From Quercus robur (Eukaryota > Streptophyta > Magnoliopsida > Fagales > Fagaceae), in assembly GCF_932294415.1 (NCBI RefSeq), contig NC_065536.1, positions 33,414,354-33,478,353 on the forward strand: a DNA stretch of 64,000 bases. Reading direction: 5' to 3'. The position numbers and the translations under genes were made by a program. How positions within the stretch are numbered: the first letter of the stretch is position 1; each line of letters opens with the position of its first letter. Under the pieces are notes generated by a model. It was not told the DNA's origin. It searched no databases and saw only the letters and a program-made list of their open reading frames with translations. Below are positions 11,753 to 22,071 of the stretch, one piece after another.

Positions 11753-12309
11753 TGCAAGCCTAAAACGAGACTGTTGGGCTCAACCTCACTCGGGCTCACA
11801 ATTTATTTGTAAGGTGGGCTTCAAGATTTCTTACTTTGGGTCGTTCTCTGCACAGAGACTCAAAGTAGTGTTCCTCCCCTCTCTAAATGACTGTTTTCAC
11901 TCCTTTTTTCTGAACCCCTTGATCCTCCCCAACTTCTGCTATTTATAGCTTAGGTTAGTGGAGAGATCATGATTACTGCCATCGCTAGTGCAATTGATGG
12001 TCCAATATCATCTGTTTTAAGTGGGTGTTTAGGTGAGAGTGAGATGTAACAATTGTGGCCTTGGAATTTGGTTCCAGTTCAGGCGAATCTGCTCGGTAAT
12101 GATGTTCCCCGAGCATCCCATGACTTGCCCGGACAGGGTTTATATGATTGTTCGGGAGGTTCTATGCTGAGCGCAGCTCAGGATCCGAGGCCCAAAACTC
12201 GTTCTTTATGAAGGCAGTTTCAAGAAGGGTTTAGGGCGATGGGGTCGTTCCATTGGGCCTAAGCCCAGGGCCCATATGGGTCTTGGGATCTCGGTGCCGT
12301 ACACTAACA
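11753..12309 (-). repeat. 5' LTR of the Tat-type element
   Basis: It is read on the minus strand as TGTTAGTGTACGGCACC to GGCTTGCA, giving TG...CA ends. It matches 1935-2490. Confidence 0.93.
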
Positions 12310-12399
12310 ATTCGAGTCCAGAGGACTCGATTTTGCCATTTGAAAATGCACTTGGAAATTGAGTGTGAGACACTTAATTTTCAAACTTGAGTTTCTCAC

Positions 12400-13482
12400 A
12401 TTTGATGCCACTGTCTACTCGTATCAAAACAAAACTTACCGCATGAGAGGCTATCGCCAAGTAGGCAAACAGAACTTCATCCACCTCAGGACTGGACATA
12501 ATGGGCGGCCGAGATAGGTACTCTTTCAGCTGCTGAAATGCTACAGCACACTCCTCGATCCATTCAAATCCTTTCCATTTATGCAGTAAAAGGAAAAAAG
12601 GGTCTACACCTATCAGCTGACCTGAAGATAAATCGATTCAAAGCAGTAGTCATCCCTGTCAGTTTCTGGACCTTCTTGGGGTTCCGAGGTGCTTGCAAGT
12701 CGTTAATGGCCTTAATCTGATCTAGGTTCACCTCAATTCCCCTGTGAGTCACCATGTAGCCCAAGAACTTTCCGGGGCCTACACCAAATGAACACTTTGA
12801 AGTATTCAGACATAACTTGTGCTTTCTCAAAATTCCAAAAATGCTCGTAAGATCTCCCACATGCTCAGACACCACTTTACTCTTTACAACCATATCATTG
12901 ATATAGACTTCAATGTTCCTGCCCAATTGTGGTTTGAACATCTTAGATCCGTTGATAAGTAGACCCAGTATTTTTAAAACCAAAAGGCATCACTTTGTAG
13001 TGATAGTTTTCAATAGGAATGACAAAAGCTATCTTTTCTTGATCGTCCAATGCTAACGGTATTTGGTGATATCCTTGGAAGGCATCCAAAAAACTCATCC
13101 GAGGATGACCGACCGTTGCATCCACCAATTGGTCTATTCGAGGCATGGGGAAAGGGTCCTTGGGACAGGCCTTATTAAGGTCTGTGAAGTCCATGCACAC
13201 AGGCCATTTCCTAGTCTTCTTTTTCACCACTACTGTGTTGGCTAACCATTGAGGATAAAAAATAGCCCCTGTCTGCTTGAGCTTGGTTACTTCATTTTTG
13301 ATAGCCTCGGCGTGCTCTTTTGACGGATTCCGAGGTGGCTGTCTCTTCGGGGTGATGGAAGGGTTAACATTTAGATGATGACAGATGAAACTTGGGTCTA
13401 CACCCAAGGCTTCATACGTGCTCCACGCGAACACATCAACATTTTCTCTGAGGAATTCAACCAGTTGCTCCCTCTCCTGCAA
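12400..13482 (-). pseudogene. Reverse transcriptase part of the older Tat-type element
   Basis: Motifs include VCMDFTDLNKACPKDPFPMP, FLDAFQGYHQIPLA and YINDMVVKSK. Further left is a SHAVSFVL segment of the attached RNase H. It is parallel to 8172-9293. Confidence 0.82.
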
Positions 13483-13733
13483 AGGCAGTTTAGCTCCAAC
13501 CTAAAAGAACTTCTCCGTATCATCACCAATGATTACCCTCTTTAGATCTTCACATTTCGGCTCGTTGGCTAGACCATTGAAGGGCAACGCTGGGGTTTCT
13601 GATTGCTATAAACCATTATCAGCGGTGGCCGAGGTCTCCGCCTCAAGCCGATGTTGGATAGTCGCTACTAGGCATTGTTTGGCTATAGTCTGATTTCCTA
13701 CTATCTCCAAAACCTGGTCTTCGGATGGGTACT

Positions 13734-14363
13734 TCATTTTCTGGTGAAGAGTAGAGGAGACGGCCCTTGGGTATGAAGCCAGGGTCTGCCCATAATGGCC
13801 GTGTAGGGAGAGAAAACATCTACGACGATGAAGTCCACTTCCACCACATCTGTGCCGGTCTGCACAGGTAATCTGATCTGACCTTTTGGGACAACCATTT
13901 TGCCCTCAAAACTCACCAGAGGAGAACTATAGGCTGTTAAGTTTTCAGGTTTCAAGTTTAGCCCCCTATACAAGTCAGGGTACATGATGTCAGTAGCGCT
14001 GCCTTGGTCAATCATTACCCTTTTCACGTTATACCCACCAATTCTCAGCGTAACCACTAGAGCATCATCATTGGGCTGTATGGTTCCGACTTTGTCCTCT
14101 TCTGAAAAATCTAACACTAACGGGACGCCTATCTTGGCTCTCTTAGGCATTGAACTAGATTCCTCGGTCGGATAAAGGGATACCGACATCACCTTGGAAG
14201 GACAAGATCTGGTCCTCCCCGAGGCGGCAAAAATAACGTTTATTATGCTAAGGGGGAGTCTTGAAGAAGCATCTCCCCGAAACTCCGAGCTCGTTTGGCT
14301 TACCCGACCACTGGAATGATGCAAGAGTTGCTTCAACTTCTCTTCTCGGACTAACTGGTCCAA
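13734..14363 (-). pseudogene. Protease part of the older Tat-type element
   Basis: The MIDQGSATDIMYPDLYRG segment and the VDVFSPYTAIMGRPWLH block match the protease region of the first element at the level of family pattern. Confidence 0.78.
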
Positions 14364-14432
14364 ATGTTCCCATAAGTTTCTGCAATCCTCAGTTGTGTGT
14401 CCATGATCTTAATGATAGTGGCAATAAAGGTT

Positions 14433-15683
14433 CTAGTTGTGTCTCATTGGATCTCTTGCCATCTTATTTGGCCATTTGAAAAACGGCTTATTCTTAATCT
14501 TCTCCAGTACCTGTTGCACTGGCTCTCGAAATACAGCGTTAAACACCTGAGTGTTGGCAGATCCTGACTGCCAAACAAAGTCCTTCCGAGGTCGGTTATT
14601 ATTGTATCGGTCCAACCTGAAATCCCTCCTCTCTTGAGGGATCACCTTAGCCTTTCCTTTCCCCTGTAGTTGGTCTTCTTCTACTCTTCTGCACTTGTCA
14701 ATCCCATCCATCAGTTGGCGTACACTGGTAACAGGTTTACCAGTTAGAGATTTCCTCAAATCATGCTCGGTTGGAAGACCAGCCTTAAAAGTGCTAATAG
14801 CCACGTCATCATAATCTCCCTCTATTTCGTTAAACATCTCCCAGTATCTATCTGAATAAGCCTTAAGAGTCTCACCCTTCCGCATGGACATGGATAATAA
14901 GGATCCCAAAGGCCAAGGGACCTGGCTACAAGTAATAAAGTGAGCACCAAAAGCCCGAGTGAGTTTCGTAATGGAGTCAATAGAATTCGCCTTTAAACCA
15001 TTGAACCATCTTATCGCTACTGGGCCCAAGCTATATGGGAAGACCTTACACATTAAAGCCTCATCTTTGGAGTGAACGGCCATCCTTTGACTGAAATGGC
15101 TGACATGTTCTACCGGGTTTGTTCAACCATTATAAATGGTGAACGTGGGTTGATGAAATTGCTGAGGAAGACTCGCATCTTCTATGTTTCGTGTGAAGGG
15201 TGACTTAGAAACTTGACTCAGTGCCTTGTTCATGGCATCGTTCCCCAAGCCTTTGCAAGGCGGGCTTTTGTATCTACGTCTATGGTGGTGCTCTTCGTTG
15301 TAGGATAACTAGCACCATTTGTCTCTTCCGAGGACTGTGGAGCTGGGCGATGAACATCCTCGCCGAGCATGACGCAATTCCTTCTTCAACTCGTTGATTT
15401 CACTTTGCATATCTCTGTCATTCTTTGCATAGGAAACATGGCTCTTCCCTCGAGATTGAGTTTTACTAGTATGAGTTGTGTGCACACTTCCCTCACGACC
15501 TCCTCTCTGTTCAAGGCTTCTATGCGGATTGCTATGCTGAGAACCTCTTGATTCTACTTGATGTAGATTAACATCTACCTGGTGTGGTTTTGCTGCTGCC
15601 TGGTGTGGTCCTGCTGCTGCCTGGTGTGGACCTGCCTCCTCCATCGTGAACGTTATAGTCGAATCTCCTTTAGAATAGATCAA
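14433..15683 (-). pseudogene. Gag part of the older Tat-type element
   Basis: The Gag core is at 14433-15083 (AIRWFNGLK, LLSMSMRKGETLKAY, STFKAGLP). The N-terminal region, about 15309-15683, carries short repeats built on PHQAAA and a charged helix (SEINELKKELRHARR). Confidence 0.78.
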
Positions 15684-15689
15684 GCTCTT

Positions 15690-15707
15690 CCAACAAACGG
15701 CACCAAT
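15690..15707 (-). other. Primer-binding site of the older Tat-type element
   Basis: The minus strand reads TTGGTGCCGTTTGTTGG directly inside the LTR, starting two bases from its TTACA end. It begins with the TGG expected to pair with a tRNA CCA end. The tRNA identity is not assigned. Confidence 0.55.
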
Positions 15708-16485
15708 TGTAAGGACTGTAATTGGATTGAACCCAATATGGGATTAGGTTTTAGCCCAAGAAGCCCAAACAATAAATTTGTAGAGCGTGGATGAAACAAC
15801 TAGATCTACTCCAGAAGAAAAACGATAAAATTTGCTAATTTAAGGCTATTAAACACAAGTAAGATAAGAAAGTCTGTCCTCGGAGTGGCCTAAGGAGCTT
15901 ATATTATATTGTCTTGTTGATAAATAAAGTTACAAGAGTTCACAGTCTTATTGTAAAAATTGCTTGATTTTTTCTCTGATCTCTTTTTTAGTATATCTTC
16001 CCATGCTATATACTACAATCTTGGTATCATCCCTGCCATACATGTGTAGGTTAGATTATGGGAACTCCTTCCTGTCCCATCTAACACCTCCTAGAACCAT
16101 AAACTAGTAGCTGTAAAGCTGCTTGACCACTGTTTAGGCATCACCTCCACATTAATGAGGCTAAAGAGTTAGTTGGGAGGTATTTAATGCGGAGGTAGCA
16201 TCTATTTGAAGATATTTGTTGCTCTTCTCCTTTCTTACCCCTTGTCCAACGTCCAACTCTTAGTTGTGATGTAACTTCGAAGAAAGTCTATGATGATATG
16301 ACACTCTTACTGACCTCGGACCCTTGTTGCCGAGATGGCTTTTCTCCTCGGACATTCGTTGGACTTATCTTAAATTATCTCTACTTTTCTCTTTATTCCG
16401 TTTTCCTTATAATCTTATCTGGATATTCTCGGATTAGCTAATATCCTCAGATTGGGCCATAGGTCCAGTTAGTACAGCCTTAACA
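15708..16485 (-). repeat. 5' LTR of the older Tat-type element
   Basis: It is read on the minus strand from TGTTAAGGCTGTACTAAC to CAGTCCTTACA. The right edge is uncertain. A G-rich, polypurine-like stretch (GTGGGGGCC) lies just outside, near 16506, so the LTR could extend to there or the flank could belong to another copy. Confidence 0.65.
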
Positions 16486-16871
16486 GTACCTCCTGAGTAA
16501 CTGGCCCCCACACAAAGATTTTGCCTTAGGCCTCCAAAATGCTTGGGCCAGCCTTGGTCTTGGGAGAGAGTAACTGGGTGAAGAATGAAGTGAAAAAAAA
16601 GGTAGAGGGACTAAGACTGTTTGAGCGGCTTAGGAGAGAGGGGGAGAAGAGTGAGATAATGAATGAGATGAGGAGTGCTATACGTGAATGAAGAGAGAGA
16701 ACATCAGATATTTTCAATTAAAAAATATTGTTTGTTTTACATCCAAGTGAACAGTTGGTTCTATATATAAGAACCAACTATTCACAGGTTGTAAAATATT
16801 ATGGAAACCCATACCCAGATGGAGCATGCTTTTTGAGGTTGTGGTTGTAAAATAGCACCTGGAGGGTGTTT
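16486..16871. other. Spacer between LTR and MITE, no gene seen
   Basis: GA-rich sequence precedes an AT-rich part with a short inverted repeat around 16750-16786 (AACAGTTGGTTCT against AGAACCAACTATT). No coding signal is visible. Confidence 0.5.
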
Positions 16872-17752
16872 AGAGCACTAGCAACAATGAAGCTAAATAG
16901 CTATATAGTTATTTTAGCTTCATCAAAATATAAAAAATGCTCCCACAGCAGTGTATGTAAAGCTAAAAAATTTTAGCTTTAGGCTTCCGTACGAAGCCAA
17001 AATGAAGCTAAAAGTTAGAAATATTATTTTAATTCCTACGTCTATTAAAATAATATATTTTTTTCTTTTTCTTTTTTGCTCATTTTGCCTATTGTGCTCT
17101 CATTCTCACCCTTTCTCCTCAAATCATCAAACTCTCTCAAACTTTCAAACTATCAGTTCTATATCGGTTCTACTCGGCCACTCCAAAACCAGAGATTGAC
17201 ACAGATGAATCAGAAGACAAAATTTCGACTCCGGGTCATGACTGTTTGGTAAGGAGGAGCAAGTCTGGCAAGGTTGGTGGTGTCGTGGTTTGTCGTTGAT
17301 CTTCATCTTCACGCAAATCTTCATCTTCATCACCGATCTGTTCTGGGTTTGGTGGTGGTTTGATTTTTTTTTTTTTTTTCTTTTTTCTTGTCGTGGGTTG
17401 TGGTTGTCACATAGAGGTTGCTGCTAGTGGAGTCGTGGTGGAGGTGGATGTGGCTAGTTGAAAGGTTTTTGTGGGTGATTGTTCTTGGTTAATAGTGGCT
17501 GTGGATTGTGCATTGATTGGTTTGCGGTGTTTTTTTTAGTGGGATGTATTATTTTATTGTAGTAGATATGTTATTTTATTGTGATATTTATATTATTTTA
17601 TTATGATATTTATATTATTTTATTGTGTTAAAAGTTAAATAGATCAACTACTGCTGGATGTTTGGTAAAATAAGTAGTTAAAATAGATAAAGTTGTATTT
17701 TATGGTGCCAAATGACTAAAAAAATAACTCTACTGTTATGAATGTTCTTACA
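16872..17752. mobile_element. Non-autonomous DNA element, GAGCA-type group
   Basis: The left end is TAGAGCACTAGCAACAATG. The right end, inverted, is TAAGAACATTCATAACAGT. Sub-terminal sequence repeats the AAGCTAAA motif. The interior has T-rich and GGTTG-rich parts and no transposase. Its right arm resembles the left arm of the element at 1006-1830. Confidence 0.4.
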
Positions 17753-18965
17753 CCCCAATGCTAGTGCTCTTATATAGCCTAATTTTAAACTTAAAAGACA
17801 TTATTTTATTCACCCATCTCTCTCTCTCTTCTTTTCGGTTGCGTGTAAGGCATTATTTTATAACATTTTATGGTGTAGTTATATTATTTTATTGTATTGA
17901 TTTATATTATTTTATCGTATTGTACAAAAAAATAAAAACTAAGATATTAATTATATTATAAAGTAAAATAATATAATAGATAAAGGAATACTTTTAAATG
18001 AAAAAATAGTAATTTTTGTACAACCTCGGATGTAACTAGGTGATACAGTGCAGTCTATTCCGACAATTATTGAGGATTTCTATCCCAGTTTGTAAAAACA
18101 GAGAACCGGCCAGCACATTGATTTCACATCCAATACCAAAATTAAGCAAGCAGCCAAGCACACCGCGATGGCGCGTTAGATCTACAAAAAAGAAAAGTGT
18201 CAGTGTCAGCCATGAACAAAAAGCCGTGGATGACAGATCAAAAATAAAGCAAAAAGTAGTACTACAGACAGAGTGGTAATGACAAATTCAGGCGTATTTA
18301 TTGTCACCTTTTGTTTTAATTTTTTTTTTTACTTTAAACGATAATTTTTTTATCCATCATTTATAATTTATAGCGGTAAAAAAAAGAAAAAGAAAAAGAA
18401 AAAAAACCCAACACTAAAGAAAAAACCAGTTTAGTTTTGTATTAGAATAATTTTATTTCTATTTTTTAAAAAATTAATTTTAGTTGACATGTATGTAAAA
18501 CTTTAAATTTAAAGGGAATGTAAATTTAAATATTCAAAGTTAACTAAATTTTTAACAGATATGGAGTATTTTGTTTGACTTTGAATCAATTTTTAAAATA
18601 AAAATTATCAAGTAAAATTAATATGTTGTTCCGAGTTCAATGAAAAGCAATGTTACAGCCCATCAAAGAAAAAGAAAAAAAAAAAAAGCAGTGTTAGAGA
18701 TGTGTCATTTTTTATTATTATAATTATTTAGTAATTTATTATAATAGTGTGTTTCAATCAACTTAATAGGCAAAATATTTTATCATAAAAAAATAGACTT
18801 TTAAATTCTGTTTACACTGTAACAGTAAAAAACAATTATTATTAGGATTGTTTTAAAATTAATATTCCAATCACAATAGTTAAAAAGAAAAGAAAAGAAA
18901 CGATGAAAGTATTAAAATGTGAAATACCAAGGATATTCATCGTTTTTTGAGAAACAAAAAACGCC
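17753..18965. other. AT-rich intergenic region upstream of the defensin gene
   Basis: The sequence is very AT-rich with short A-runs and no open frame resembling a protein. The last few hundred bases are the likely promoter region of the defensin gene. Confidence 0.6.
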
Positions 18966-18973
18966 TATTTAAA
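18966..18973 (+). promoter_or_regulatory. TATA-like box of the defensin gene
   Basis: TATTTAAA lies 88 bases upstream of the defensin start codon, a normal plant distance for a leader of about 60 bases. The leader is purine-rich (GAAGAA repeats). Confidence 0.55.
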
Positions 18974-19060
18974 GGCCTTGCTTAGCTGCCTTTCTTGCAA
19001 CAGCACTCAGCAGCTCTCACACATTCGAAGAAGAAAGAAGAACAAGAAGAAGAAAAAGAG

Positions 19061-20762
19061 ATGGAGCGATCCATGCGTGTGTTTTCCACAGTTTTCGTCG
19101 TGCTGCTGCTTCTTGTGGCCACAGGTTGTTCTTTCTCATACACTTATTTCCTTTCTACATAACACACACACACATATATATAGCTCTAAATCTGTCTTAG
19201 AGTTAAGTATATAACATATTGCATAGTGCAAACTGCAAACATATATGGTTGACAAGGCACTTGTGAAGTAACTCTGAGCTGTGTTTGTATTTTGCGTGTG
19301 TTCCTTTATCCCCACAAAAGGAGAGGAAAAGCTTGTCTAGCCAACTCCTCAAGCTTCATTAAAGAGATTTTGATCGTAGTCATTTCTTCACATGGTCCAT
19401 AAATTCATTGATGGCATATGACCATTTCTTTCAAAAAGTTTGTGAAAGAAACTCGATTTGAGGGAAAATAAAATGGAAAGTATAAATCATTTAAAGAAAA
19501 TAAGAACGTTTTTTTTTTTTTTTAATAAAGAAAATGAATTATCTGTTTAGATAAATTTTTTATCTCAAAATAGTTGTTTTTTTGAGGAAACAAAAATAGT
19601 ACTTTTATAAAAAAATTTTAATCTGCTGTTTAAAAAAAAAAGACGAGACTTTTGAAATCTTGTTTCTCAGAGTAAGTGTGATGATTTTTCATTTTTAATT
19701 TGGGACTTCCTAGAATATATATGCTCAATTTTTATTTTAATAATGAAAATTTTACTTCTTCAAAATTTTAATTTTGATTTTATGAAACATACATGATTAT
19801 ATATTATTTATGCCACATCTAATAAAGTAAAACACGCTTTAAAAAGATTACTATATTTTTAAAATTTTATTAAATTTTAGAAAATTTCAAATCTAGATAT
19901 ATAACTTTTTTTTATAAAGAAAATAGATATATAACTTTGGGTTGAAGAACTGTAGTGAATATAATGACTATAGTTATATATAGTTATACATTAAAAATTG
20001 AGCAATATAAATACACACATTAAAAAACAATGATATAAATTTTTTCATGGTTAAAATTAAAATTTCCTTCAAATCCAGTTAGGAATATTTTTGTCAAGAC
20101 AATTGACAAATAATTATTTATAGTAAAATAAATTATGATTTTGGGGTTTGAAGATGACAAATTATAAAGGTAAGAAATCTAGATATTGATGAAGGTCAGT
20201 TGCACGAAATCCCAAGTCTTCAAGATTTGGGCCCGTTTAGTAAGAGCTATGTCAGTGTCATCAGTGTCACGTAAAGAAGTACCATTTGTGCCGTAATTTG
20301 TCAGTGGATCTACCCTGACTTCTTTACTATTCATAATTCACTGTTGGGTAAATTGTGGCATGTGGCACAAATATTATTCTTTTGGTAAATCTTATTAAAG
20401 ATAAAAGGGCAAACATTCTCATAATCCGGTTTTAATCTGTAGTTTCCACGCTATCATGCTAAAAGATAGTGTGGATCTTATATTCTTATAATCGTTTCAA
20501 ATATTTGTTAGTACAAGTGAAAGTTATACATAGTTGCCACACTTACCACTACTAAAAAAGTAATGTTAGGAATTATTTTGGTGTTTGAGCAGAGATGGGG
20601 CCAATGGTAGCCGAAGCTAGGACATGTGAGTCACAGAGCCATCGCTTCAAAGGCCCATGTGTGAGGAAGAGTAACTGTGCTTCTGTCTGCCAAACGGAGG
20701 GCTTTCATGGCGGCCAATGCCGGGGCTTCCGCCGCCGATGCTTCTGCACTAAACATTGTTAG
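19061..20762 (+). CDS. Plant defensin precursor (gamma-thionin family), two exons
   Basis: Exon 1 is 19061-19124 and exon 2 is 20593-20762, giving 77 residues. The intron (19125-20592) starts GT, ends AG and splits a Glu codon. Exon 1 encodes the start of a signal peptide ([10 protein letters not shown] then a Val/Leu run). Cleavage is likely after VAEA, near residue 30. The mature peptide begins [10 protein letters not shown] and has 47 residues with eight cysteines in the plant-defensin pattern. These include CASVC, the gamma-core [13 protein letters not shown] and a terminal HC. Family members are secreted, disulphide-stabilised antimicrobial peptides. The gamma-core loop is strongly Arg-rich. 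A single intron inside the signal-peptide region is the usual defensin gene structure, but 1468 bp is long for it. Both exons are open with good splice sites, so the gene looks functional. Confidence 0.95.
19125..20592 (+). other. Long intron of the defensin gene
   Basis: The intron is AT-rich and has no recognised element or open frame. It ends in a T-rich stretch and a TTTGAGCAG acceptor. Confidence 0.85.
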
Positions 20763-21132
20763 TGTGTGTCTGAGATCAGCTAGAAGATGATTATGATATC
20801 ATCTCCTTTTAGCTTGTGTGAACCAAGAATAACATGCGATATGGTTTGTCTTTTCTTTTTCTTTTACCTAGTGTGTCCCAAGAATAATAAGACCCTACTT
20901 TGTATAGGGGGGATTCGTACTCTTCTATCGTGTGATTCATCGGGTTTTGTAATCTATCGTTTTCTCGGATAATGTTAATGTATTATTATGCGTGTCTCTG
21001 TGTCTCTTTGAGTCAGAGTGTGCGTATGTATTAGACTCAGTTGAGCCTCGAATCCCTTTTTTTTTTTTTTTTTGGTGAGAAACAGCTTCGAATTCTTAAA
21101 AGCCTGCTTTAGTCCCATATTTTCTTTTCTTT

Positions 21133-22071
21133 GGGTAAATTTCAGATAATTACCCCGGAGTTTGGGATAATACCAAACACACATCTAGAATAATTAAAAA
21201 GCAACCATCTTAGTCCCAGAAGACAAACGCTGATACAAGCTGTTTGTTCACAACACAAAACAAAATTTGCACAACATATTTTTTTTCATTTCCAAGGCAA
21301 CAAGTTCAGAAAATGTACCCCACACCGTCTGTTTCCGCCAGGCCAAAATCCTCACATTTGAGTCCAACACGTTTTCATCATTTTTGCTCTTCCCAAGAGC
21401 AACATAGGGCTTTTAATATAAACTAGAAGAAAAGAACCCAAGTTGGTTCAATGTCTCTTTTTAGACTTCGTCAGAGTTAAAATTTCACCTCTCACTCAAA
21501 AAAAAAAAAAAAAAAAAAAAAATTGGGACTAAACAAAGAGAAGGAGAATTTCTGTTCAAGTTTTAATACGAAGAAAGATACAAATTAGTTCTTGATATCA
21601 AAATATAGCTAAACTGCTTGTAACGAAAGAAGTATAAATTACCTGAAAAATAGTTGATTTAGTTTTTGTTCCGGTTTCATTTGTAGGTTTTTCTTTTAGC
21701 AACTTGGTTCTTTTGCTTGGAAATTTTGACTCTTCTAGCGTTTAATCTTGGTTTTTTTTTTTTTTCATCGTCTAAGTTATAGTTTTTGGTAGGTAAAGAC
21801 CTTTATCTTTATGGAAATGAAAGGATAAACACAAAGAATTTGCAAAATGCATTTAGGCTGGCGGGAACAAATGAGTGTGGGTACCTTTCTGAACATTCAT
21901 TCTTGGAAATGAAAAAAAGTTGTGCAGCTTTTGTTTTAGGTGGAGTGAACAAACGGCATGACAGGCATGACAACCGTGTTTATGTTTAAGGACCAAAATT
22001 GTTGCTTTTTAATTGTCTTGGATGTGTTTGGTATTACCTCGATTCTCTGGGTAGTTATCTGAAATTTACCC
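21133..22071. mobile_element. Foldback/MULE-like non-autonomous element with long inverted arms
   Basis: The left arm starts GGGTAAATTTCAGATAATTA. The right arm ends with its inverted match (GTTATCTGAAATTTACCC). Similarity between the arms continues well inward, through ACCAAACAC, TTTGTTCAC and CATTTCCAAG to TTCCCGCCAG/TTCCGCCAGG, for about 200-250 bp each. The short centre is AT-rich. Long terminal inverted repeats without coding capacity suggest a Mutator-type MITE or a foldback element. The target duplication cannot be judged because both flanks are T-rich. Confidence 0.75.

Larger units (their letters stand above)
1935..12309 (-). mobile_element. Ty3/Gypsy LTR retrotransposon, Tat type, with antisense gene
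   Basis: Two LTRs of about 556 bp bound a 9.3-kb interior. In minus-strand order the parts are 5' LTR, a primer-site-like leader, gag, protease, reverse transcriptase with its RNase H, a second RNase H, integrase, a 75-bp tandem array, an opposite-strand gene, a purine tract and the 3' LTR. The dual RNase H and the antisense gene downstream of pol are known traits of the Tat/Ogre group, which is the basis for the assignment. A hand comparison of the LTRs gives about 23-24 differences in some 556 bp, mostly transitions. That is roughly 4 percent, so the insertion is old but not ancient. The element is a fossil with several breaks in its coding region. No clear target duplication is seen. Confidence 0.9.
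12380..16485 (-). mobile_element. Partial, older Tat-type Ty3/Gypsy element
   Basis: This is a second element of the same general type and orientation, separated from the first by about 70-100 bp of unrelated sequence. Parts present in minus order are the 5' LTR (15708-16485), a primer site, gag (about 14433-15683), protease (13734-14363) and reverse transcriptase into its RNase H (about 12400-13482). The second RNase H, integrase and 3' LTR are not in the window. It is a fossil with several breaks. The proteins resemble but clearly differ from those of the neighbour, so it is not a duplicate of it. Confidence 0.85.
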
